A stretch of 64,000 bases of DNA from JAGNKE01 sp964583335 (GTDB taxonomy: Bacteria > Pseudomonadota > Alphaproteobacteria > Micavibrionales > Micavibrionaceae): assembly GCA_964583335.1 (NCBI GenBank), contig CAZOVG010000001.1, forward strand, positions 434,001 through 498,000, given 5' to 3'. The position numbers and the translations under genes were made by a program. A model generated the notes under the pieces. It worked only from the letters and a program-made list of their open reading frames with translations, did no database searches and was not told where the DNA came from. This document shows positions 54,370 to 62,766 of the stretch, piece after piece (position 1 is the stretch's first letter; each line of letters begins with the position of its first letter).

Positions 54370-54578
54370 GAATATTTTCATATTCCGCTTCTGCTCCTTT
54401 GTTTCCGCCTCCTTTTCGGGCGGGTTTAAGGAAATTAAAATTTGAAAAAAAATTTACAATATGCAAGAATGGGCCTAACTCGACAAAAGAGTGTGATAGG
54501 CGGCTGTAAAAAGATAACAACAAAGCCGTGTTGAAATATAAGTGAGGGAAAGTCCTCATATATAATTAGGGGTGAAAT
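54370..54578 (+). other. AT-rich leader region of the giant gene
   Basis: This 209-bp gap is markedly AT-rich, with runs of A and T around 54435-54460, and probably holds the promoter of the 1,734-codon gene. GGGGTG precedes the ATG at 54579. No ORF is supported. Confidence 0.45.
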
Positions 54579-57500
54579 ATGACAGGTGGTCAATCCGGGC
54601 TTACTGGTCTAGACGAGCAAATCCAAAGTGATTTGATGGCTTCTGCGAATGCGTTCGGTCTGATCCGCGCGGCAGTGGGGCTTTCTCCGAATATTTCCGA
54701 ATATACCCCGCAAATCGGCCGGGAAACCATGGCCGCACAAGCCCGCGTCCTGACAGGCATTCCGATGGTCCTGACGAATGAGGGCCGCGCCAACGAGATT
54801 TACCGCCGTATTTCGCCGAACCTTCCTGCTGGCTACAAGGCTCAGCTGGACGCTGATCCGGCTATGAAGGCCGCTTTCCTGAATATGTTCCAGAACGCGC
54901 AGACCTATGTTTCCCATCTCGACCGCGTGCATGCTGCCTCCACTCCGGCCGGTGGCGCGCCCGGACCCACGACGACGGCTGCCAATTCGGCCTATTCCGC
55001 CGCCCAGTTGACGGCGGTCCGTGATGCCATGCGTCTTGTCAGCACCGCTCAAGTCCCTGCTTCTTTCGATCAGCAGACTGCGGCTGCGGCTGTTTCGAGC
55101 TTGCGCGACAATGCCCGTCAGGTTGCCGCGTCTTTACGCGTGGATATGACCCGTATGGGCGATGCGACGATCGGCCAGGCCATTCTGGATAAACTCGCGC
55201 AGGAGCGTCAGAGCTATCTTGCTGCGCACGCCGATGCAACGGAAGCCCAGTTTGCCGCGCACATGCGCCAGACTTTCGGTGTGGCCGATGTTTCTGCCGT
55301 GTCCAAGGTTGGTACGGCCATGAGAAATGTCGCCACCTCTGGTGCGCTTGCTGTTACTGTTCCTGCCCCTGCGGGCGGAGGCCAGACCACTCCGCCGCAG
55401 GAGATCGTGCCCGATCAGCGCACGGTCACGGCGATGAACGTTGTTCGCCAGCAAATTCTCCCAGCCTTGGGTATTCGCTCCAGCGGGAATGATAACGCTG
55501 CTTTCCGCACGGATTTTGCCAATGCGACCAGAACACTTGCCGGTTTATTTGGTTTGCAGGGTGACCCCAATAGTCAGGCTGTACGCGATCAGATTATGGT
55601 CAAGTTGGATGAGATGGCCGCCAATCCAAGTATTGGGACTCTCCGGACTGCTGCCCAAGGTGGTCCTTCGGTTTTCCGGTTTGCGCTGAATATGGAGAAT
55701 TCGGCTATCTACGATCGGCTTCCGCAGCCTATCAAAGACAATCCGATGTTGCTGTTCCAGCTTCTTGACAACCGTGAGCAACTCAGAGGTTCGCTTACGC
55801 AGATTTATGCAAGCCGCATTCTTGAGCAGCCCAGTGTTACCGTGGCAAGAACTCAGGATCCGGCGACAACGACAACCACCACCACGACGACGACGACAAC
55901 CACGGATCCGGCCGCTGCTGATGCTGCACTTCAGGCTGCCCGTGCGCTCCAGCCCCATATCAATGCCTTGGCTGCGCTTTTGCAGGTTCCTCCCGGAGGA
56001 GCGCAGTTCGCTCAGGCCCTTAGAACCGCCGTTGCTGCAGACCGTTCGCGGTATTACACCACAAACGGCAGTCAGGATGGGGCTGCTTATTACGGCAATC
56101 TAAATCATCGCGTGGAGGGCGATTACAACTTCACCGAACAGAGTATGGAGCAGCTTCTGCAAGCTGCTGCTGTTCTGGAGCGTAGCGCCGCTGCGACCAA
56201 CGCGGCCGGCAACGACCGATTCACGCCTGCTGATAGCGCTGAAGCTAGCCGGAATGCCGAAGCCTTCCTGATGCTTATCGGCGATGCTGTTTCCCAAATG
56301 GGCGGCGGTGGCGGCGGTGGTGGCGGCCTTCTTGGCGGCCTAAATATCTCTGCGCTGGCTGGTTTTACGGCGCCGACGCAGGCGGATGGTGAGTTTGACG
56401 AGCAGTCGCAGAATGCGCTGCATATGATCTTGATGGGGCTCAAGAAGATCGGTGGCGACAGCCGCGCTGACGGAACCTACACTCCGGAAATAGGTCAGCA
56501 GCTGATGCGGAATATCCTGACGTCTGATGCTTATCAGATGATTCGGCAGCAGTACGGGATTACTCAGAAGCTTAGCGAAGCTGACGCTAACGAGTTGATA
56601 ACCAATCCCGCAGCCTATATCAGCAGACGTTTCCCGCCCCCTGAGGTTTCTGGCCGTCAACTAACTGATGCCGAGAATCGTGAGAAGGGGCGTCTTGAAA
56701 CCCTTGTTAGTTTCTTTAGAAGCCTTGATCGGCTTCATCAGGAAGACAAGCTCAATAACGAGCGCGCCCGTGGGGTGACGTTCATGGGTACGGTCATGGA
56801 CCGGATCGGCCAGTTCCTGCCCGACAGCTTCAAGAATTTCCTTCGCGATTTCTTCGAGGGTAGCCAGTTCGGTCAAATGCTGGGCGGTATTCTCAGCATG
56901 TTCGGTTTCCCCGTTCAGAGACTCTGGGGCGGTCAGGCTCCGGGCAGCCAGGCCGTGCGCGAGCAGGTCCGCGATGTTTACCGCCGCGAACTGGAAGAGG
57001 CCGGGTTCGATCACGCCCTGTTGAAGACCCGTATCCTTGAGAGAATGGATGACTCTTTGGCTTTCAAAGCGGCCGAGCGCCTTTTGTTCCAAGGGGCTGA
57101 CCGCGGTACAATCCGCCGTGAGGTTGAGGGCGCTCTTGATCGCGCCGCTCAGGAGTCCAATCCCGACAGAGCCGCCGAGGTCTTTGCTGAGGAGCTGGTT
57201 CGTCGCGGCGAGCAGTATCAGCAAATGTCTCCGGCACAGCGCGAAGAATATGTCCGTCAGGTGCGCGAAGCTTACGAGCAGGAAGTCCGCACGATGCCGG
57301 GCGTTCCGACCGGCGGTGGCGCTACGACCGGGCCGCGCACGACGACCGGTGGCGGCGCAACGACCACGACCCACCCGAATTACACCGCCGCTCATCTTAC
57401 GGCCGTTTCCTCCGGCATGACCCTGATCGGTATGACGGTTCCGGCGGCCGGGCTTGACGCCGCGGGCGCGACGGCTGGTATTCAGGAAATTCGCAACCGC

Positions 57501-59783
57501 ACGCTTGCGATCGCCTCGAGCCTCGGGATCGACACGAACAGCGCCACCACCGGTGTGGTCAACGATTCGTTCGGCCGTCTCGTCGAAGAGCGAGTCGCTG
57601 CTGAACGTGCACGTTTCTTTGGCGCCAACGCCGATGCGACTGAAAGCCAGTACCGCGATCATATGAAAACGCTGGGTATTCAGGATATTGATGCGGCGAA
57701 CCGCACCGTCCGTGCTTTCCGCGACGTTCATGCCTCCGGCGCGATGAATCTGGGCGTTGCCCCGACCGTGACCGTTGCCCGCACCACTGACGGCGGCACA
57801 CGGACCACTCCGGGCGCGGGCGGCACGACCGTCTCCACCAGCCCGGCGGCCGACGCCGTTTCCGTCGAAGTCGGCGACAAGCGCTATGAGATCACCTTCA
57901 CCCCGAACAACGCCGAGTTCGTTCAGGGGCCGATGCGTTATTCGCATGGACGGGTTGCCGTTCTGCAAAATATCATGAGCCAGAACTCAGCGGCCCTCGA
58001 ACTGGCGACTGTGCCGGGCGAGTATATGAGACCTGCGGATGGTCGTGCGCCGGATATGATGACGCGCAATACCAGCATGGCTCTCGAAGAGCTGCTGATC
58101 CGGTCCCAACTGGCTAAGGGTGTCGAGCCGTCTGCCATTTCGCGCCGTTACGACAATACGACGATCCCGATGGTTGCCGACTACATGCGCAGCAAGGGGC
58201 TGAACGAGCAGGACATCACCCGGTTCACCGATACGGTTCGCGATTTGCGCACCGACATGAAATCCACGAGCATCCGTGACCGCAACGCCGGGGCCGTGCA
58301 GCCGCACAGCGTGTGGGACCAGTCTTACATCCGTAATCAGGTCGGCGTTCAGCTTTCCCAGGTTCCGGTTCGCCCGGCGGTCGAAACTCCCGGGGAAGCG
58401 CCCGCGACGACGACCACACCGACGGACCGTTATCCCGGTATCCGTATGTCGCCGAACAACGAACTGCCTCCCGGCATGACGGTCGATGACGTTTTCAACC
58501 GTTACAGACAATTCAATGCCGACAAGCCCGATCCGAACTGCGCTCCGCTGGTGTTCCAGCACGAGGGCAAGGCCTATGCCGCTGTCGTTGAGCGGGCCAA
58601 CAACACGTTCCGCGTGGTTGAGCTCGAAGGGTATCTCGACCCGAACGCCCGGACGCACCGTTCCCTGAGCAACTCCGATTACACGCTGTTGCGCGACAAT
58701 TACAACTGGCGCAACAACACGCCTGCCGGGATTATCGCTTATGTTGATAAGCAGCTCTGCCTTGAGCCGCTTACGGTTCAGGCCGAAGCCCGTCCGCCGC
58801 AGGAGACGCCGCGCCTCGAAGAGCGCCCGACCATGACTCAGGAGTTTAGGGCTCAAAGCACGGGTGTGCCGCAGAGCTACTGGGATCTTCCCAGACTGAG
58901 CAATCAGGATATTGAAGGGCTGGATAGGGGCTGCATCAATGCCCGCGAGATGACGTTCCTTTATGACCGCGCTGTCGCGACCCGCGAAATTCCGAATGGC
59001 GGCGCGATGCTGACCATGTTGAATGCCGAAGACAAGGCGCGGCTAGGCGGCGATCTGATCGTGACCGTGCGCAATACCCGCACCAACGAGCTTGAGCATC
59101 GTCTGGTCAATCTTGAGCAGCACAAGATCAAGATCGGCAATCTGACCGAGAATTATAGCCCAGGCGCTACGGTGCGCCGTTTGGACGACTTCCTGGACAC
59201 GCAGTATGATGCGATGGCCATGGTCATCCCGAACGAGGCTGCCGGCTCCCGGGTTTCTCAGGATTACAAGCGCGACCACAACCACACGGTCGAAGATGCC
59301 CTCAAGCATCTTTACGATCCGAGCGGAAATCTGCGTGGCTATGACCGTATGCGCCGCGATTATATTCGTGGCCACGGGAATGAGGGCGAGGGCGGGTTCC
59401 AGACGCGCCAGATGTACCGTTACGAGCGGACGGTCGAAGAGACTCTGCCCGTCATGTATCGCCGTCCGACCTCCGAGCATGATCATGCGGCCTGTAACGG
59501 CGAGTTCAATGACCGTGCCCGCGAGGCTCGCAGCCGTCAGGAGAATGACGGGTTCTATTCTCCCCGCCAGCTTCCGGCGACATGGGGCAGCGGCATCAAC
59601 ACGCTGTTCACTTTCGGTGGCGTGCTGAGACATAAATTTGGCGACAGGGATGATGAAATTTCCCAGAACAGCCGTGATTGCGGCGTGTCTTCGCGCTACG
59701 ACAATCCCGAGCGGACCTACGAGACCCCCATCGGCGGGCCCAGAGGCGACCGCACCCCGGGCGTTGTCGATCCGCCCCGTTGA
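54579..59783 (+). CDS. Giant modular protein (1,734 aa) of unknown function
   Basis: I do not recognise this protein. It has no signal peptide and no clear membrane helix, so it is probably cytosolic or exported by another route. Domain A copies are at about 8-120 and 605-720, with a weaker one at about 285-410. Domain B copies are at about 139-257 and 935-1060 (SAAQLTAVRDAMRLV against TAAHLTAVSSGMTLI; AHADATEAQFAAHMRQ against ANADATESQYRDHMK). Linkers include a run of 13 Thr near 430-443, nine Gly near 575, and Thr/Gly-rich stretches at 910-932 and 1068-1090. The C-terminal 650 residues are unique, with many Arg, Asp and Tyr. A terminator follows. Confidence 0.85.
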   Translation: MTGGQSGLTGLDEQIQSDLMASANAFGLIRAAVGLSPNISEYTPQIGRETMAAQARVLTGIPMVLTNEGRANEIYRRISPNLPAGYKAQLDADPAMKAAFLNMFQNAQTYVSHLDRVHAASTPAGGAPGPTTTAANSAYSAAQLTAVRDAMRLVSTAQVPASFDQQTAAAAVSSLRDNARQVAASLRVDMTRMGDATIGQAILDKLAQERQSYLAAHADATEAQFAAHMRQTFGVADVSAVSKVGTAMRNVATSGALAVTVPAPAGGGQTTPPQEIVPDQRTVTAMNVVRQQILPALGIRSSGNDNAAFRTDFANATRTLAGLFGLQGDPNSQAVRDQIMVKLDEMAANPSIGTLRTAAQGGPSVFRFALNMENSAIYDRLPQPIKDNPMLLFQLLDNREQLRGSLTQIYASRILEQPSVTVARTQDPATTTTTTTTTTTTTDPAAADAALQAARALQPHINALAALLQVPPGGAQFAQALRTAVAADRSRYYTTNGSQDGAAYYGNLNHRVEGDYNFTEQSMEQLLQAAAVLERSAAATNAAGNDRFTPADSAEASRNAEAFLMLIGDAVSQMGGGGGGGGGLLGGLNISALAGFTAPTQADGEFDEQSQNALHMILMGLKKIGGDSRADGTYTPEIGQQLMRNILTSDAYQMIRQQYGITQKLSEADANELITNPAAYISRRFPPPEVSGRQLTDAENREKGRLETLVSFFRSLDRLHQEDKLNNERARGVTFMGTVMDRIGQFLPDSFKNFLRDFFEGSQFGQMLGGILSMFGFPVQRLWGGQAPGSQAVREQVRDVYRRELEEAGFDHALLKTRILERMDDSLAFKAAERLLFQGADRGTIRREVEGALDRAAQESNPDRAAEVFAEELVRRGEQYQQMSPAQREEYVRQVREAYEQEVRTMPGVPTGGGATTGPRTTTGGGATTTTHPNYTAAHLTAVSSGMTLIGMTVPAAGLDAAGATAGIQEIRNRTLAIASSLGIDTNSATTGVVNDSFGRLVEERVAAERARFFGANADATESQYRDHMKTLGIQDIDAANRTVRAFRDVHASGAMNLGVAPTVTVARTTDGGTRTTPGAGGTTVSTSPAADAVSVEVGDKRYEITFTPNNAEFVQGPMRYSHGRVAVLQNIMSQNSAALELATVPGEYMRPADGRAPDMMTRNTSMALEELLIRSQLAKGVEPSAISRRYDNTTIPMVADYMRSKGLNEQDITRFTDTVRDLRTDMKSTSIRDRNAGAVQPHSVWDQSYIRNQVGVQLSQVPVRPAVETPGEAPATTTTPTDRYPGIRMSPNNELPPGMTVDDVFNRYRQFNADKPDPNCAPLVFQHEGKAYAAVVERANNTFRVVELEGYLDPNARTHRSLSNSDYTLLRDNYNWRNNTPAGIIAYVDKQLCLEPLTVQAEARPPQETPRLEERPTMTQEFRAQSTGVPQSYWDLPRLSNQDIEGLDRGCINAREMTFLYDRAVATREIPNGGAMLTMLNAEDKARLGGDLIVTVRNTRTNELEHRLVNLEQHKIKIGNLTENYSPGATVRRLDDFLDTQYDAMAMVIPNEAAGSRVSQDYKRDHNHTVEDALKHLYDPSGNLRGYDRMRRDYIRGHGNEGEGGFQTRQMYRYERTVEETLPVMYRRPTSEHDHAACNGEFNDRAREARSRQENDGFYSPRQLPATWGSGINTLFTFGGVLRHKFGDRDDEISQNSRDCGVSSRYDNPERTYETPIGGPRGDRTPGVVDPPR

Positions 59784-59795
59784 TCGGATTAAATC

Positions 59796-59824
59796 GAAAG
59801 GCCCCTCTAGGGGGCCTTTTTCCA
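59796..59824 (+). terminator. Rho-independent terminator of the giant gene
   Basis: AAAGGCCCC and GGGGCCTTT pair in a nine-base stem with a short loop (TCTAG), followed by T. It lies 13 bp past the stop codon and may also act on the convergent tag gene. Confidence 0.88.
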
Positions 59825-59833
59825 TTTCAGGGC

Positions 59834-60430
59834 CTATTTTCCGTGCGTATGGCAGCCATGAAGGTGGTCGTTCACGATGCCCATCGCCTGCATGAAGGCA
59901 TAACATGTGGTGGGGCCGACAAATTTCCAGCCGCGCTTTTTCAGGTCTTTCGAGAGAGCCTTTGAGGCCTCCGAGGTTGGCATAGATGTCAGGGTTATAT
60001 AGTCCATCTTTTTCGGGCGGTTTGAGGCTTCCGGCTCGAACGACCAGAAAAAGGCGGCGAGGGTGCCGGTTTCCTTTTGCAATTCGATGGCGCGGGCCGC
60101 GTTGTTGATCACGGCCTCGATCTTGCCGCGATGGCGCACGATGCCCGCATCGCCCAGGAGTCGCTCGATATCTTTTTCCGTATAGCGGGCCACTCTTTCG
60201 AAATTGAAGTTGTCAAAGGCACTGCGGAAATTCTCGCGTTTGCGCAGGATCGTGAGCCAGCTCAGGCCGGATTGGAAGCCTTCGAGGCAGATTTTCTCGA
60301 ACAGGGCGCGGTCGTCGCGCACAGGTTTTCCCCATTCCTCGTCATGATAGCGGACATATTCCGGGTCGTCGCCGCACCACCAGCAGCGCATTTTTCCGTC
60401 GGTTCCCCTGATCAAGCCTTTGTCGGACAC
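59834..60430 (-). CDS. tag: DNA-3-methyladenine glycosylase I
   Basis: Base-excision repair enzyme that removes 3-methyladenine from alkylated DNA. The 198-residue protein has the family landmarks RCWWCGDDPEYVRYHDEEWG (a zinc Cys and the opening motif), FEKICLEGFQSGLSWLTILR, and the C-terminal zinc-binding segment VNDHLHGCHTH. The start is a GTG with AGGAG upstream. It is convergent with the giant gene and divergent from the first DUF3137-like gene, with 52 bp between the starts. Confidence 0.95.
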   Translation of the reverse strand: MSDKGLIRGTDGKMRCWWCGDDPEYVRYHDEEWGKPVRDDRALFEKICLEGFQSGLSWLTILRKRENFRSAFDNFNFERVARYTEKDIERLLGDAGIVRHRGKIEAVINNAARAIELQKETGTLAAFFWSFEPEASNRPKKMDYITLTSMPTSEASKALSKDLKKRGWKFVGPTTCYAFMQAMGIVNDHLHGCHTHGK

Positions 60431-60482
60431 GAAATTTCTCCTAGAATGAGGATTGTAAGGCCCAGATTATACAGGTTCGCCC

Positions 60483-61547
60483 ATGCTTCAAAATCTCTTT
60501 GCCAATTTTTTCCCGACACATAAGTTTTTCAGCGGGAACGTGCCGATTCCCGAGGCGCAGGAGGTTGAAGATCTGCGCGGCATGTCGGACGAGGAGTTCC
60601 TGCGCCACAGCCGCCCACAGCTTGAGGCGCTGGAGGTGGTCCGGCAGGAGAAGTTCAAAATTTATAAGCGGCGCAAGATGATCGCGTGGCCCGCCGGGGC
60701 CATATTGGGGCCGGCGCTGGCCTATGTCGATTACTGGCTGCTGCTTTTGCAAAGTTCGAACGATGACGGGGCGGCGGGGTTGAGCGTTGTCTTCATGGGG
60801 GCGCTTTACGCGTGGGTGACGCAACCGAAACGTCAGTACGCCGCGGCCTATAAAAATGAAATTCTGCCTCGGCTGGCCGGGCTGTTCGGGAATTTCAAAT
60901 ATTCCTCGGGCGGGCAAATTCCGGTGGAGCAGATGCGGCCCTCCAAGATCCTGCCCAAGCACGACAAGTACGAGTCCGAGGACCATTTCATCGGGAAATA
61001 CAAAGAGGTGGGCATCCAGTTTTGCGAGATCAATCTGCAGGAGCGGCGGCGGAGTAAAAATCGCACCTATTATGTCAGTATTTTCAAGGGCTTGGCTATT
61101 TTGCTCGATATGAGTAAAAAGCGGTTTTACGGGCATACGATCCTTGACCGCGACCGGGGGAAGATTTCGGAGTGGTTTACCTCGCGCTCGCATGGGCTGA
61201 AGAAGGCCAACATGGTGGACCCGGAGTTCGAGAAGCTGTTTGACGCCTATACCGACGATCAGGTGGAGGCGCGGTATCTGATCGACCCGATTATGATCGA
61301 GAAGCTCAAGGCGTTGCAGGAGGAATATGACGGGGACAAGATGGTGGCGGCGTTTTACGATAGCAAGATGCTGATCCTGATCTCCAGCAAGCATAACCAT
61401 TTCGAGCCCGCGAACATCACCATTCCGGCGACGGACCCGGAGTCGGTCCTGACCATGAAAAAGGAGATCGGGGAGGTTCTTTCGATCATCGACCAGCTCG
61501 ACCTCTATGATCCGCGCAAGGTGGAGGAGGCTCGGAGGAGTGCTTAG
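60483..61547 (+). CDS. DUF3137-like membrane protein, copy 1
   Basis: A 354-residue protein of unknown function. Two hydrophobic helices lie at about residues 66-105 (WPAGAILGPALAYVDYWLLL, GLSVVFMGALYAWV). The soluble C-terminal domain has the DUF3137 pattern: YKEVGIQFCEINLQE, IFKGLAILLDMSKKRFYGHT, DPEFEKLFDAYTDDQVEARY, LIDPIMIEKLK. It overlaps a diverged paralog downstream by eight bases. The pair precedes ettA. Confidence 0.8.
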   Translation: MLQNLFANFFPTHKFFSGNVPIPEAQEVEDLRGMSDEEFLRHSRPQLEALEVVRQEKFKIYKRRKMIAWPAGAILGPALAYVDYWLLLLQSSNDDGAAGLSVVFMGALYAWVTQPKRQYAAAYKNEILPRLAGLFGNFKYSSGGQIPVEQMRPSKILPKHDKYESEDHFIGKYKEVGIQFCEINLQERRRSKNRTYYVSIFKGLAILLDMSKKRFYGHTILDRDRGKISEWFTSRSHGLKKANMVDPEFEKLFDAYTDDQVEARYLIDPIMIEKLKALQEEYDGDKMVAAFYDSKMLILISSKHNHFEPANITIPATDPESVLTMKKEIGEVLSIIDQLDLYDPRKVEEARRSA

Positions 61548-62730
61548 AGGCGATTTAGACGTTGTTCTTGAAGCGTTCATTCGCGTCTTAAGCGCGTTTT
61601 TTTCTGAAATTTTTGACAGGCCTAAATCTGAACAGGGCCAGCGTGAATCCTGGCATTTTCCAAATGAGAGCGAAGAAGTCTTTCTGGACGACAACAAGCG
61701 TTTGTTCAAGGATCTGGAAGCGCTTCAAATGCGCTTCCGTGCCGCTCATGCCTTACGCAAAAGGCTGGCGTTTTGGTTTTATTTTTCCTTTGTTTTCGCT
61801 CCCTTTATTGTCTTTCTGATCTTGCAGCCCACGATAGACGGTCAGGCCGTAAGGGGCAGTTATGTTGTTTTGGGCCTTTCCTTCATTCTTTCATTTTTTT
61901 TGGTCGCCGTTCTTCAGTATTGGCTCACGTCCCCAAGGCGGGAATATGTAAAAAATTATAAGACCATATTTCTCCCGCAGTTGGTGAAGCTTTACGGAGA
62001 TTTTTCATATCGTCATGCTGAGTTTTATGGGGGAGGCGGCCTTTTAGGCAGTCTTTACGACTATTTTTTCCACAAGCCTGAGGACAATCCACGAAAAGTC
62101 ATGCTGATCGAGTCCAAAATCGTTCCCGGACACCGCGATTGTTATACAGATGATATGTTCGAGGGTGTTTATAAAGGGGTTAAAGTGTCGTTTGGGGATG
62201 CGACCTTACGGTCTAATGCAAGGAAAGGAGAAAGTATTTCTACACTAGTTTTTCAAGGGCTTATGATCGAGCTTGATTTGGGAAAAACTGCCTTTAACGG
62301 GCATACGGCCGTTCTCCACAACAAGACGTCTTTTCTGGATTCTACGCATCAACAGCTTAAGGGGCTTAAGCGGGTGAAGGTTCCCGCCCCAGAATTTGAG
62401 CGGGCCTTTGATGCCTATGGGACGGATCAGGTCGAGGCGCGGTATTTGCTCGATCCGGCCATGATGGAGCGGTTGCTTGCGATTTACAATGAGTTCAGCG
62501 GGCAGGGTATGGCGGTGGCGTTTTACAGAAACAGGGTCCTCATTCTGATCTCGACTTTGTACAATCTTTTTGAGCCGGACGGGCTTTATACGCCTGCCGG
62601 GTGTCACCACTCGATCCTGCGGGTCAAAAAGGAATTTGAATATGTCCTGTCCCTCATTGACAGGCTCAAGCTTTATGATCCACAAAGGGTTCATGACTCG
62701 AAAATGACTCGCCGCGAGGGCGGGTCGTGA
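61540..62730 (+). CDS. DUF3137-like membrane protein, copy 2
   Basis: A protein of about 396 residues and clear paralog of the previous gene: FEGVYKGVKVSFGDATLRSN, VFQGLMIELDLGKTAFNGHT, APEFERAFDAYGTDQVEARY, LLDPAMMERLL line up in order. Two helices lie at about 85-140. The GTG at 61540 was chosen because GGAGG lies upstream and it couples to the previous stop; an ATG at 61507 is the alternative. Its base composition is visibly more AT-rich than copy 1 in the first 700 bases, which hints at a different history. Confidence 0.75.
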   Translation: MLRGDLDVVLEAFIRVLSAFFSEIFDRPKSEQGQRESWHFPNESEEVFLDDNKRLFKDLEALQMRFRAAHALRKRLAFWFYFSFVFAPFIVFLILQPTIDGQAVRGSYVVLGLSFILSFFLVAVLQYWLTSPRREYVKNYKTIFLPQLVKLYGDFSYRHAEFYGGGGLLGSLYDYFFHKPEDNPRKVMLIESKIVPGHRDCYTDDMFEGVYKGVKVSFGDATLRSNARKGESISTLVFQGLMIELDLGKTAFNGHTAVLHNKTSFLDSTHQQLKGLKRVKVPAPEFERAFDAYGTDQVEARYLLDPAMMERLLAIYNEFSGQGMAVAFYRNRVLILISTLYNLFEPDGLYTPAGCHHSILRVKKEFEYVLSLIDRLKLYDPQRVHDSKMTRREGGS

Positions 62731-62766
62731 CTCGCGCAGATTAAACTCATAACGAAGAGAATAACC

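Noticed and set aside
54001..59783. The giant protein locus as a prophage or tape-measure region
   Set aside because: No phage structural, integrase, lysis or portal genes flank it, codon use resembles neighbouring genes, and the protein is domain-repeated rather than a long coiled coil.
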